15,678 bases of DNA. Origin: CAYFMP01 sp964344215. Its GTDB lineage: Bacteria > Pseudomonadota > Alphaproteobacteria > Rhodospirillales > Casp-alpha2. A program made the position numbers and the translations under genes. This document shows, piece after piece, positions 6,766-14,471 of this stretch (the stretch's first letter is position 1; each line of letters starts with the position of its first letter). The DNA lies in the NCBI GenBank assembly GCA_964344215.1, contig CAYFMP010000080.1:1-15678 (forward strand), in the 5' to 3' direction. Under the pieces are notes generated by a model. It did no database searches, had not been told where the DNA came from, and saw only the letters and a program-made list of their open reading frames with translations.

Positions 6766-8582
6766 CCGGCTGCCTCCTTCGTGCCCGACGGCATGTCCCA
6801 TACCTTTCGCGCCAGCGCGGTCAACATTTCCTGTCGCTGTTCGATCGTCTGTGAGTTCCAGCACTCGAACTGGATCAGATCGGCCACCGCCCGGTTCAGC
6901 TGAGTGTCAACTCCGACGTGCGGCTTTTCGGCTAGTGACTTGGTAAGCAGGAATGAGGACTGCCTATACCCCGGAACCTTGTCGGTATAGCCGCCGTTGG
7001 AGACCGAGCTGTTGATGGTCTTCTCCAGCAGCGTAAGGTTGCCGAGTCGGCTGAGGTAGTCATCATATTCAACCTGCTTATCGAATGCCTCCCGGACCTC
7101 CTCGGTCGGTGTCTGGGGCAGTATGTGCTCGACGTGGACCGATTTGTCCGTGTAGCGATCCAACTGGGCGTAGGTGGGGCTGCCCCATGCTTGTTCCTCG
7201 ATGTACTGGGTGAGCTTCGCCAGAATGTACCGCATGCGGTACTGCTGGATGTTCCATTGTGTGAGTTCCCGGAAGGCGAAGTCGAACCGTTCGGTGCGCC
7301 CCCGCAGATCCGCGACGAAGTACTTACTCAGGAAGGCATCAAGAGCAACTGCGTCCTCGCAATTGCGCAACTCCCCGGACCATCTGGCGAAATTTCGCTC
7401 GAAGGTTTTGGTTGGCTCGCGCGTAATGATGTAACAGAAGAAAAGGTTCTCGATCGCGCGACACAGATGGTCGAAGAGATCGGGTGCGAGATGGCGACCC
7501 GCAAGGAGGAGGATGTGCTGCTGGCGAAGCGCGCCGCCGAGCAGGGCGAGGTTCCGAAGATACCGGTTTTCGTCGCCCTCGCGATCCTTGGAAGATAGAA
7601 AATTGGCGTGGGCCCGCGCGCACTCGGTTAGCCCTTCAGCGAAACCAAGTGGATCGCGGTCTATGCCACAGACCTCGGTATTCCGGACGAACCAGTCATA
7701 GATCTCGTCTTCCCGAATGCTGCGGTGATAGTCGATCTCGTAATGCGACATGATGTAGTAACGGAGAAACCGCAATGGCTTCTCGCCACAGTCATCGAGA
7801 ACGTCGATCAGGGTTTTCCAGCGATCCTTGAGCTTCGGATAATCCTCGCTGGACGTCTTCATGAAGAGGAGGTTCTTTAGCAGATCCATGGCGTTCAAGC
7901 CCACGCCACGATCGTTGATGGTCTCGAACACTTTCAGGGCGTTGGTGATCGTCGGCGTGAGGATGCGGATCAGCTTGATGCGCCCGGTGAAGGCGACCAG
8001 GAACTTCTTAATCTCGGCTGGTTCGTCCCTCAGATTGACCGAGAAGAACTCCCGAATGGTCCGATAGGCGGCAAGTATTTTCCTCACGGACTCGGTGGTT
8101 TCAGGAAGGTCAGAGACTGGCTGGTCAGCCTTTACGAGCTTTTCCAAAATGCCATCGCTGTCCTCGTACTGAAGAGTCAACCGATGTCGCTCCACGTCTT
8201 CCCCTGTTCTTGGATCGGAGTATGCGTCGGAAATTTGTGCCTCGAGGACGCGCGTCGGCTTGTCGTCGGCATCTCTCAACGCGTCGCGCGCCGCACACAG
8301 AACAAGGTAGATAGTCGTCATCCGCTGTTGACCGTCGATGAGCTGGAAGATCCCTTCATGGTCACGGCAGGAGACAATGCTGCCAAGGAAGTACTCGGGG
8401 CCTTCAATGAGCCGAGCATCTTCGTCATAGAATTCATCGAGCACGTCCTCGAGGAGTTTCTCGACGTGCTCGCGCTCCCAGACGTATTCGCGCTGGAAGT
8501 CGGGGACGGCGTAAAAATCCTTGAAAATCTGGGCGATCGCCAGGTCGTTCGATTCGATCTTGAAAACGGATTGCTCGGTCAT
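6762..8582 (-). CDS. DUF262/DUF1524 GmrSD-type modification-dependent nuclease
   Basis: A 606-aa single-chain fusion of the two halves of the GmrS/GmrD type IV family, which cut phage DNA carrying modified bases. The N-terminal DUF262 domain shows VPDFQREYVWE (about 27-36) and the nucleotide-binding/hydrolysis motif LIDGQQRMTT (81-90). The middle is helical. The C-terminal DUF1524 HNH-like nuclease has HVEHILPQTP (483-492) and LGNLTLLEKTIN (about 511-522), which carry the metal and catalytic residues. It sits between hsdM and hsdS, an arrangement seen in some type I loci. The ATG at 8582 overlaps the hsdM stop by 1 nt (TGATG) and has GGAGG 7-8 nt upstream; a GTG at 8585 is a less likely alternative. 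Substrate specificity (for example glucosylated cytosines) cannot be predicted. Confidence 0.93.
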   Translation of the reverse strand: MTEQSVFKIESNDLAIAQIFKDFYAVPDFQREYVWEREHVEKLLEDVLDEFYDEDARLIEGPEYFLGSIVSCRDHEGIFQLIDGQQRMTTIYLVLCAARDALRDADDKPTRVLEAQISDAYSDPRTGEDVERHRLTLQYEDSDGILEKLVKADQPVSDLPETTESVRKILAAYRTIREFFSVNLRDEPAEIKKFLVAFTGRIKLIRILTPTITNALKVFETINDRGVGLNAMDLLKNLLFMKTSSEDYPKLKDRWKTLIDVLDDCGEKPLRFLRYYIMSHYEIDYHRSIREDEIYDWFVRNTEVCGIDRDPLGFAEGLTECARAHANFLSSKDREGDENRYLRNLALLGGALRQQHILLLAGRHLAPDLFDHLCRAIENLFFCYIITREPTKTFERNFARWSGELRNCEDAVALDAFLSKYFVADLRGRTERFDFAFRELTQWNIQQYRMRYILAKLTQYIEEQAWGSPTYAQLDRYTDKSVHVEHILPQTPTEEVREAFDKQVEYDDYLSRLGNLTLLEKTINSSVSNGGYTDKVPGYRQSSFLLTKSLAEKPHVGVDTQLNRAVADLIQFECWNSQTIEQRQEMLTALARKVWDMPSGTKEAAG

Positions 8583-10231
8583 CACTTGCCCTCCACTTCG
8601 GCCAGAAGGGTTTTGAGTCCCTTGGTGATCTCGCCCTCAAGAACAAGCACCTCGCGAATTAGGTCTGCCGGGTCTTCTTCGGGCGCCGGTTCGGCGACAT
8701 GCGGTTTGTAGCGGCCGGCAGCAAGGTTGTAACCGTTTGCGCTGAGTACCTTCATGTCGGCCCACCAGCATTTCGGGATCTCGCTGCCTGGCTCGAGCAG
8801 TACGCTCGCCTCGGGGCCGGGGGGCTTCTTGAACCCGGACTGCCGGTACTTGCCCCATTGGGCAAGAAGGTCCGGGATCTCGTTTTTTTCGGGCGTTTCC
8901 GCGCGCCCGCCGCCAACCACCTTGTCCGGATCGTAGCCGTCGTTGGTGATCTCGTAGAACCACACCTTCTTGACCGTGGGCTTCGAGCCCTCGGGAGGAC
9001 GTCGGAACACGAGCACGGCTGTCTTCACGCCGGCATAGGGTTTGAACACCCCGGCTGGCAGAGAGACCACGGCCAGGAGATCAAAGGTCTCGATGATTGT
9101 CTTGCGGAGGTCCGCATGCGCCTTCGTTGAGCCAAAGAGAAGACCTTCCGGGACCACGACCGCACAGCGCCCGCCCGGCGCCAACGCCTTCATCATGACA
9201 CCGAGGAACAGGAGCTCGCTTTTCTTGGAATGAGTTGGAAGGTCCGAGCGGATGGACTCTTTGGGGAGTACGCCAGCGAAAGGCGGATTCGAGAGGATGA
9301 CTTTGTAGCGCCTTCTCAGATCTTCTTCGGTGAGGCCACCGAGTTCCGAAAGCGCGTTCCCCCGTTTCAGGCTCGCCTTGCGGATACCATGGAGAACCAA
9401 GTTCATCATGGAGATCCGCATCATCTGCCGCGATACGTCGATACCGTAAATGGAGCGCTCCAACAGCTCCCAGTCAGGAATCTTCTCGCCGGCGCCCTTC
9501 CGGTAAGTCTGCAATTTGGGAATCTTGTTCTTGGCCTCCTCGACAGATGCGAAACCAAGCCGATCGAGCCATTCCTCGCCATAGATCGGCGCCTCATGCG
9601 GCTCTTCGCTGTATTTGGCCAGCATGTGGTCGACGCAGTCGATGAGAAAGCCGCCTGTACCACAGGCTGGATCGTAAATTGTGTCGCCGAGATCAGGGTC
9701 GGTCATCGCGACCATGAAGGCGCGGATTTGCTTGGGCGTTCGGAATTGACCGTTAAGAGCCGATTGGCCCAGGTGTGTGAGGAGATATTCGAAGATGTCG
9801 CCCTTGACGTCCGGCCCGAGCCTTCGGAATTCGATCGAATCGATTTCATCGACCACCTGCTTGAGCACATTCGGATCGAGGATTTCGAGAATCGCGTCCC
9901 GGAAATACTCGGCGACCTGCGGCTCCTCCTTCACCAGCGAAGCCATGTACGGAAAAACGTCGTCGCGCAAGAAGTCGCGAAGCTCGGGGCCACTCTTGAA
10001 TCGCCACTTTTGCCAACGGAAGCGCGCGGCTTGCTGAGGAAACAGAGAAACCCCATTGCCGTTCCCGCCCTTGAGGCGGGCGAGCTGTTCGCGGTTCGAC
10101 TCCTCTTCGTCAAGCAGCTTCAGGTAGATCAGGTAGGAGATTTGTTCGATGTAGGTGACCGGATTGGTGACGCCACCGGCCCATAGGGTGTCGGTAATGC
10201 GGTTGAGCTTGCGGCGAAGGTCCTGATTCAT
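8582..10231 (-). CDS. hsdM: Type I restriction-modification methyltransferase subunit HsdM
   Basis: A 549-aa N6-adenine methyltransferase of normal length. An N-terminal helical HsdM domain (1-140, MNQDLRRKLNRITDTLWAGG onward) is followed by the methylase fold: AdoMet motif I YDPACGTGGFL (186-196), YGIDVSRQM (262-270) and the catalytic motif IV NPPF (315-318). A C-terminal part for HsdS contact follows. Together with HsdS it protects host DNA at the recognition site. The start is taken as the ATG at 10231 (GAGGA about 8 nt upstream); an in-frame ATG at 10249 overlaps the hsdR stop and would add six residues. hsdR ends 10 nt upstream, so the genes are co-transcribed. The methylase looks intact although hsdR is broken, so a modification-only state is possible. 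Confidence 0.96.
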   Translation of the reverse strand: MNQDLRRKLNRITDTLWAGGVTNPVTYIEQISYLIYLKLLDEEESNREQLARLKGGNGNGVSLFPQQAARFRWQKWRFKSGPELRDFLRDDVFPYMASLVKEEPQVAEYFRDAILEILDPNVLKQVVDEIDSIEFRRLGPDVKGDIFEYLLTHLGQSALNGQFRTPKQIRAFMVAMTDPDLGDTIYDPACGTGGFLIDCVDHMLAKYSEEPHEAPIYGEEWLDRLGFASVEEAKNKIPKLQTYRKGAGEKIPDWELLERSIYGIDVSRQMMRISMMNLVLHGIRKASLKRGNALSELGGLTEEDLRRRYKVILSNPPFAGVLPKESIRSDLPTHSKKSELLFLGVMMKALAPGGRCAVVVPEGLLFGSTKAHADLRKTIIETFDLLAVVSLPAGVFKPYAGVKTAVLVFRRPPEGSKPTVKKVWFYEITNDGYDPDKVVGGGRAETPEKNEIPDLLAQWGKYRQSGFKKPPGPEASVLLEPGSEIPKCWWADMKVLSANGYNLAAGRYKPHVAEPAPEEDPADLIREVLVLEGEITKGLKTLLAEVEGK

Positions 10232-10241
10232 TTGGCTGTCC

Positions 10242-12438
10242 TCATGCACTCTTTTCCTGGAAGACCGACCTGTTCAGATCGGCAACCATGTCTTTCAGGC
10301 CTTGCTCTCCGAACAGCTCGACCCCCAGGCCGCCGGCATTGAGAATCGAGAGCGGCGGCGCGAAGAGATCCTCAATTTCGATCCGGCCTTTGGCGATGCC
10401 CCGGTTTTTCAAGAGCGACAGGTACTGCGCCTGCTCGGGCGTTAAGGACTTGGATACCAGCCATGCCCGGAAATTTTCGTCGAGCCTTTCATCGCGGCTC
10501 TTGATCTGCAGCATGCCCAATGCGGCGCGGATGAAGTCCACCAGAGTGCCGCCGGGATCTCGATAGGCGCGACGAAGATTGTCCTCGTTGAAGTAGAGTT
10601 CCGGTTCATTCAGTCGGCGGGCGAGTTCAGCCTCTTCTTCCTCCGTAAGCGGTTCACCGTCACGCACCTTGCGAATCAATGGATCTGCGTCGGCCTGGTC
10701 CTTAACGACCTGTTCCCACTGGGTGACATATTCCCGCTTGTCGACGCGTTCGCCTTCAGGGCCGACTTCGACATAGGTCACGGCCTCCAGCCATTCGTCC
10801 TCTAGGCCGAGCTCGATGAGATCACCCGGTGGCCGGGGCGCGGTGGGCGCCGCGGCGGGTGCGTGGCCGCCGCCGTGGCCGGTAAAAATGTCGGTATCAC
10901 TGTCGTTGAAATACTGATGGTTCCGGAAAAAGTCGTAGATCACGAAACGCTTTTTCTCGATATGCGGAGCGGTTCGAGTACCCCGGCCGCGCATCTGTTG
11001 ATAAAGGATCGGGCTTCGGACGCGCCGGCACATCACGAGATGCAGCACTTCTCGGCAGTCGAATCCCGTGTCCAACATGCCGACACTCACCGCGACCTGT
11101 GGATAATCCTCCTGCTTGAACTTGCGGATAAGTTCGTCGGCATTCGCCACATCGCTGGTAATCACCTCGGCGTAGCGTCCCTTCTGCTCTGGGTGCAGTT
11201 CATTAAGGTGCTGCGCCAACCGTGCTGCGTGATGTTTTGTAATAGCGAAAACAATCGCCTTGCCCGGACCGATTTTCTGGTTCGGGGCCATATCCTCGTA
11301 AGTCTCCCAGGCGAGCCGGTCGAACTCCGCCATCATGAGGCGGTTGGTCTTCTCGTTAGTCCATTTGCGCTCGAACTCGACCGGGTCGTAATGCTCCTCA
11401 TTCTGGTCCGCACCCTCGGCGATGACTTCGGTGATACCGGTGGCGAAGCGATAAGGAATGAGAGCCCTCGTCGAATGCCTGAGCGATCGGATAAGCGAAA
11501 TCGGGTGTTCCATCATTACATTGATAGAACTCGAACGTGTTGCGCTCGATGTAGGCGGATGGTGTCGCCGTCAGGCCGATGTGAAGTGCGTCAAAGTGGG
11601 TCAGCGCGGTCTGCCAAGCGCCGTAGATGGATCGATGGCATTCGTCGGCCACAACGACGTCGAAATAGCCGCTCGAAAATTCCGGATAGTGGCCGACCAT
11701 GGTCTGTAGCAAACAGACAGTAATCTGCTTTTCTTGTCGAACCATCCCGGGCCGCAGCCAGTAGCTTCCGTGCTGGTCCAAAATATCCTGGATTGCCTCT
11801 AGGGCTTGCTTCGCGAGTTGTTCTCTGTCGACGAGGAACAAAATCCGCTCGGCCCGTCCCGCCTGAATGAGACGCTTTAGCTGAAGGCAGATCAGATCAG
11901 TCTTTCCCGTGCCGGTCGGTAATTCGATGAGGAAGCGGCGTTTTCCGAGCTCGACCGTATGGTCGAGGGCTTTCATAGTTTCCTGTTGGTAGGGGCGAAG
12001 TTTCCGTTGCTCGCCCTGCCGCAGGTAGTAGTCGGGGATCGGGATCGTCGCGAGGGGCTGGCGCTCGCCACGCATATGGACGACGCGCTCGAGATCCCGC
12101 CGCGAGTAGAACGCGTTGACGATCCTGGCATCGTCGTTGGTGTAGTCCCAGAAATAGATGAGCTCGCCGTTGGTCAAGAATATGAACGGCGCGTTCAACT
12201 GTTTGGCATAGGGCAAGGCCTGCTGCTTAGCCACATATGGTTGGATCGCCGATCGCTTGGCTTCAACGACGGCAAGCGGTCTGCCATTCTGGTCCAGCAG
12301 CACGTAGTCCGCGCGACCAACATCAGGCACGGACTGTTCTGTCAGCACCTGCGTCTTGTCGGCCGGTTCCCATCCCGCCTGCCGAAGCTGATCGTCAATG
12401 AGAATACGTGCATCAGTTTCTTTGGTCTTGGTCGTCAA
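10242..12438 (-). pseudogene. hsdR: Type I restriction subunit HsdR (EcoEI-like), frameshifted
   Basis: Two overlapping frames together encode one protein of about 730 aa, near the length of EcoEI-type R subunits. Residues 1-325 have a PD-(D/E)XK nuclease core (D44, VVEAK at 57-61), Walker A LPTGTGKT (173-180), the DEAD-type box ADECHRS (264-270) and GLTATPS (288-294). At about 11463 the frame breaks: after FDEG the expected continuation LIPYRFATGITEV is found in another frame, as if two bases of one codon were missing. The second frame then carries helicase motifs (IVFAITK, VGMLDTGFD, QMRGRGTR) and an EcoEI R C-terminal domain (about 10250-10850). As read, translation ends after 346 aa with a 21-residue nonsense tail, and restriction should be lost. 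A sequence error is an equal possibility, since this assembly has gaps. The start is a TTG with GAGGTGA upstream. It translocates and cuts unmodified DNA when intact. Confidence 0.9.
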
Positions 12439-12475
12439 CCGCTCACCTCTGTTTCAATACCTGCCGGGTATCCCC

Positions 12476-12751
12476 TCACTCGAGGTAGGATGCCAGGCCT
12501 CGTCCTTGGAAGAAGACGTCGCAAACCAGCCGTCCACGATCCACGCGGTAGGCTTTCCGCAGGTCTACCCGCTTGTTCAATACCAGGCGGACCAATTTCT
12601 CCTTGGCGGACTGACCGCCTCTTGATCCGATCTCCGCGGCGTCAAAGCCCGTGGGACGCACTCGCGAGCCGGTCTCGCCGCTCCACTCCCAGTTAGGACT
12701 CACGTCGAACGTATCTCCATCGACCACCTTCACAACGGTAAATTCCGACAT
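12476..12751 (-). CDS. Small staphylococcal-nuclease-like (SNase) protein
   Basis: A 91-aa protein with the SNase/thermonuclease core. The pattern KVVDGDTFDV (D11, D13), VRPTGFDAAE (R32, D37, E40) and DRGRLVCDVF (R74) lines up with D19/D21, R35, D40, E43 and R87 of staphylococcal nuclease, including the exact R-to-E spacing, so all key residues are present. It is much shorter than the 149-aa secreted enzyme: the C-terminal helices are missing and there is no signal peptide, so it should be cytoplasmic. It is the first gene of the operon, about 41 nt after the predicted sigma-54 start, with AAGGAG 7 nt before the ATG, the best ribosome-binding site in the operon. hsdR follows after 37 nt. It could be a nuclease effector or an accessory nucleic-acid-binding factor; its role in a type I RM locus is unknown to me. 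Confidence 0.88.
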   Translation of the reverse strand: MSEFTVVKVVDGDTFDVSPNWEWSGETGSRVRPTGFDAAEIGSRGGQSAKEKLVRLVLNKRVDLRKAYRVDRGRLVCDVFFQGRGLASYLE

Positions 12752-12802
12752 CGGGTTACTCCTTGTTTGCAGAAAGCTGTTGCATTCTTCTGCCCTTCTA
12801 AG

Positions 12803-12818
12803 AGCAACCAGCGTGCCA
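12803..12818 (-). promoter_or_regulatory. Sigma-54 (RpoN) -24/-12 promoter of the defence operon
   Basis: Read on the minus strand the site is TGGCACG-N4-TTGCT, a full match to the consensus TGGCACG-N4-TTGCW with the required 10 nt between the GG and GC pairs. Transcription would start near 12792, giving a leader of about 41 nt before the SNase ATG. It lies directly between a sigma-54 activator gene and the operon, in the right direction. An IHF-like site and two palindromes lie upstream at typical distances. Confidence 0.88.
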
Positions 12819-12846
12819 ACTTCGATGCCCCTAATATTTTACGCCT

Positions 12847-12859
12847 TATCAATGACTTA
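12847..12859. promoter_or_regulatory. IHF binding site between enhancer and promoter
   Basis: The plus strand reads TATCAATGACTTA, matching the IHF consensus WATCAANNNNTTR at every fixed position. Its centre is about 60 bp upstream of the predicted start, between the sigma-54 element and the palindromes, which is where IHF bends DNA at many sigma-54 promoters. The flanking DNA is AT-rich. No binding data are available. Confidence 0.65.
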
Positions 12860-12893
12860 TGATTTCCCTTTCAAATTGCCCTCGCTAAGGAGC

Positions 12894-12909
12894 TTAAACC
12901 CCGGTTTAA
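12894..12909. promoter_or_regulatory. Palindromic enhancer site 1 (probable activator-binding site)
   Basis: A perfect palindrome TTAAACC-CC-GGTTTAA. Written as TTAAAC-N4-GTTTAA it has the same layout as sites at 12915-12930 and 14450-14465 (shared TTMAAC-N4-GTTKAW). It is centred about 110 bp upstream of the predicted sigma-54 start and 21 bp (two helical turns) from the next copy, as expected for tandem enhancer sites of a sigma-54 activator. With only 2 nt between perfect arms it is a better protein site than an RNA hairpin. Confidence 0.68.
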
Positions 12910-12914
12910 ATAAT

Positions 12915-12930
12915 TTCAACTTTGGTTGAT
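12915..12930. promoter_or_regulatory. Palindromic enhancer site 2, overlapping the activator's stop codon
   Basis: The sequence is TTCAAC-TTTG-GTTGAT, differing from a perfect TTCAAC-N4-GTTGAA palindrome at one base. It is centred about 131 bp upstream of the predicted operon start and overlaps the last codons of the activator gene. It shares its core with the strong inverted repeat in front of the activator gene (14444-14471), which links both sites to the same binding protein. Confidence 0.65.
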
Positions 12931-14424
12931 GCGTTCGACCTTCGATCGAAGAAACTTATGGACGGCCTGAGGAGAGATGCCCAGGAGTCTCGCTGCTTCG
13001 CTTTGGTTTCCGTCGGCAATCTCGAGCGCGCGTAGCATCAGCTGCTTTCGTGCCCCGCTGAGAAAGGCCTCGATTGAAAACCCTTCATGAGGGTCGGGAA
13101 GGGCCTCCAGCGCATCGGTCTTGGTGATGGGCTCGGTGATGAGGAGGTCCTCGGCGTCTAGCACTTCGGAGCGGGCGAGACGAGCCGATCGTTCGATGAC
13201 ATTTTGGAGATCTCGAACATTGCCAGGCCAGGTGTGATTCTGTAGTCGGGCCAACGCATCGATGGAAAGTCGTTTTGGGTGTCGCAGCGTCCGGTTGACG
13301 TGATCGAGGACGTGAAGGGTGATCTTTGGAATGTCACTGCGGCGTTCCCGGAGAGGAGGAAGGTCCAGTCGGCCCACTTCAAGTCGGTAATATAGGTCTT
13401 CGCGAAACTGCCCTTTTTTGATCGCGCGCCGCACATCGCGGTTGGTTGCGGCTACAACACGAACGTCTACTTTGCGTCCTCTCTTGGCTCCAAGTGGTTC
13501 GACAATTCCGTCCTGCAGGACACGGAGCAGTTTTGCCTGAGCCGGCAATGGGAGATCTCCGAGTTCGTCAAGGAACAGAGTGCCGCCATCCGCGAGGTCG
13601 AATTTGCCAATCTGATCGGACGTGGCGCCCGTAAACGCCCCCTTTTTATGTCCGAACAGAGTGCTCTCAACGAGGGGCTCTGGAATTGCTGCGCAGTTGA
13701 CGGCGACAAAACGATCACGGGCGCGGCCGCTCAAAAGATGAACCAGCCGAGCAAAAAGCTCTTTTCCAGTGCCTGTTTCTCCGAGGATTAGAATGGGAAC
13801 ATTCGATCCAGCAAGCGCCCCTGCAGTATCCAGCGGTGTTCTCATGGATGGGTGGTCAGCAACGAGGCCGATTTCTTCTATGGCTGTAGCGAGATCAATC
13901 CCTGTTTCGCGCTCTGCGTCCCGCGTCGTCGGACCATGGCGAACGGTCGGAAATGCTGGGGAAGTCAGGTCGACCTCCGTGACGAGAGAAAGACCTTTTT
14001 TGACAAATCGCGGGGGTCTAATGCTTAGGAGGTGAGCCGGGATCTCCCCGCTAGCAACCAACAGGAGCCAAGAGGCGTGCATTTGAGGCGTGCCGGAGTT
14101 GACGCCGACGAAGAAACGCCCCCCAGGACACGCCTCTTGAACAGTGCGTAAATGGGCTCGCAGCCCGTCGAGGATATCCTTGTAATCGGTGGGATCACTC
14201 AACGGCACATTCAGTGCCATCACTTCAATGTCTGAGTGCCGAGCCTCTATCGCAGCTGACGTTTCATCGGTAAGCTCGGCCGTGTTTGGCGTGGCGAACA
14301 AGACGGCCTTGTCAAATTTCCGTGCCTCCAAAAGTGACAGGATCGGACCGGGTTGATCCTGCTCGCCAACCAGGCCCCGTGAATACGGGTCGTGAAATCC
14401 GACAAATGACAAAAGAACGTTCAT
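12916..14424 (-). CDS. RtcR-like sigma-54 activator with N-terminal CARF-like domain
   Basis: A 502-aa enhancer-binding protein. Residues 1-145 resemble the CARF domain of RtcR: an initial strand VLLSFVGF, a middle IEVMALNVPLSDPTDY, and FVGVNSGTPQMHASWLLL followed by IPAHLLSIRPPR, parallel to the TTGT and SSPPR blocks I recall from E. coli RtcR. Residues about 185-420 are the AAA+ domain: Walker A GETGTGKE (215-222), the sigma-54 contact loop GAFTGA (262-267), Walker B TLFLDELGD (282-290) and arginine-finger region REDLYYRLEV. Residues about 463-495 are a Fis-type helix-turn-helix (NQSEAARLLGISPQAVHKFL). The intact GAFTGA means it should activate RpoN polymerase. The ATG at 14424 begins the CARF strand but has no clear ribosome-binding site; a GTG at 14478 would put the leader palindrome inside the gene and is less likely. 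The ligand is unknown: RNA ends or cyclic/linear oligonucleotides are suggested by family. Confidence 0.9.
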   Translation of the reverse strand: MNVLLSFVGFHDPYSRGLVGEQDQPGPILSLLEARKFDKAVLFATPNTAELTDETSAAIEARHSDIEVMALNVPLSDPTDYKDILDGLRAHLRTVQEACPGGRFFVGVNSGTPQMHASWLLLVASGEIPAHLLSIRPPRFVKKGLSLVTEVDLTSPAFPTVRHGPTTRDAERETGIDLATAIEEIGLVADHPSMRTPLDTAGALAGSNVPILILGETGTGKELFARLVHLLSGRARDRFVAVNCAAIPEPLVESTLFGHKKGAFTGATSDQIGKFDLADGGTLFLDELGDLPLPAQAKLLRVLQDGIVEPLGAKRGRKVDVRVVAATNRDVRRAIKKGQFREDLYYRLEVGRLDLPPLRERRSDIPKITLHVLDHVNRTLRHPKRLSIDALARLQNHTWPGNVRDLQNVIERSARLARSEVLDAEDLLITEPITKTDALEALPDPHEGFSIEAFLSGARKQLMLRALEIADGNQSEAARLLGISPQAVHKFLRSKVERINQS

Positions 14425-14443
14425 GTGGGCGCTGTTCGCTGGG

Positions 14444-14471
14444 ATTGGCTTCAACTCAGGTTGAAGCCAAT
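14444..14471. promoter_or_regulatory. Perfect 12-bp inverted repeat in the activator's promoter/leader
   Basis: The left arm is ATTGGCTTCAAC, followed by spacer TCAG and the exact reverse complement of the left arm. It lies 20-47 nt upstream of the activator ATG. Its core TTCAAC-N4-GTTGAA is the same as the two sites upstream of the sigma-54 promoter. It overlaps a possible -10 element, so bound activator could block its own transcription. If transcribed it would also form a strong hairpin in the mRNA leader; the sequence alone does not separate the two uses. Confidence 0.78.

Noticed and set aside
6766..6864. N-terminal extension of HsdS to 6864
   Set aside because: It overlaps the conserved end of the DUF262/DUF1524 gene, while the ATG at 6765 has a strong ribosome-binding site and an ATGA junction.
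9230..10186. Long plus-strand open frame of 318 codons opposite hsdM
   Set aside because: It has no recognisable domain and lies wholly antisense to a well-conserved methyltransferase; long antisense frames are expected in GC-rich genes.
10863..11723. Plus-strand open frame of 286 codons opposite hsdR
   Set aside because: Antisense shadow of the helicase region, with no motif and no ribosome-binding site that I can see.
11959..12696. Plus-strand open frame of 245 codons opposite hsdR and the SNase gene
   Set aside because: It crosses two genes and a promoter-proximal gap, shows no domain, and its composition follows the opposite strand.
12894..12909. Terminator of the activator gene
   Set aside because: The palindrome has only 2 nt between arms and no U tract, and its sequence matches the other two operator-like sites, so a protein-binding role is more likely.
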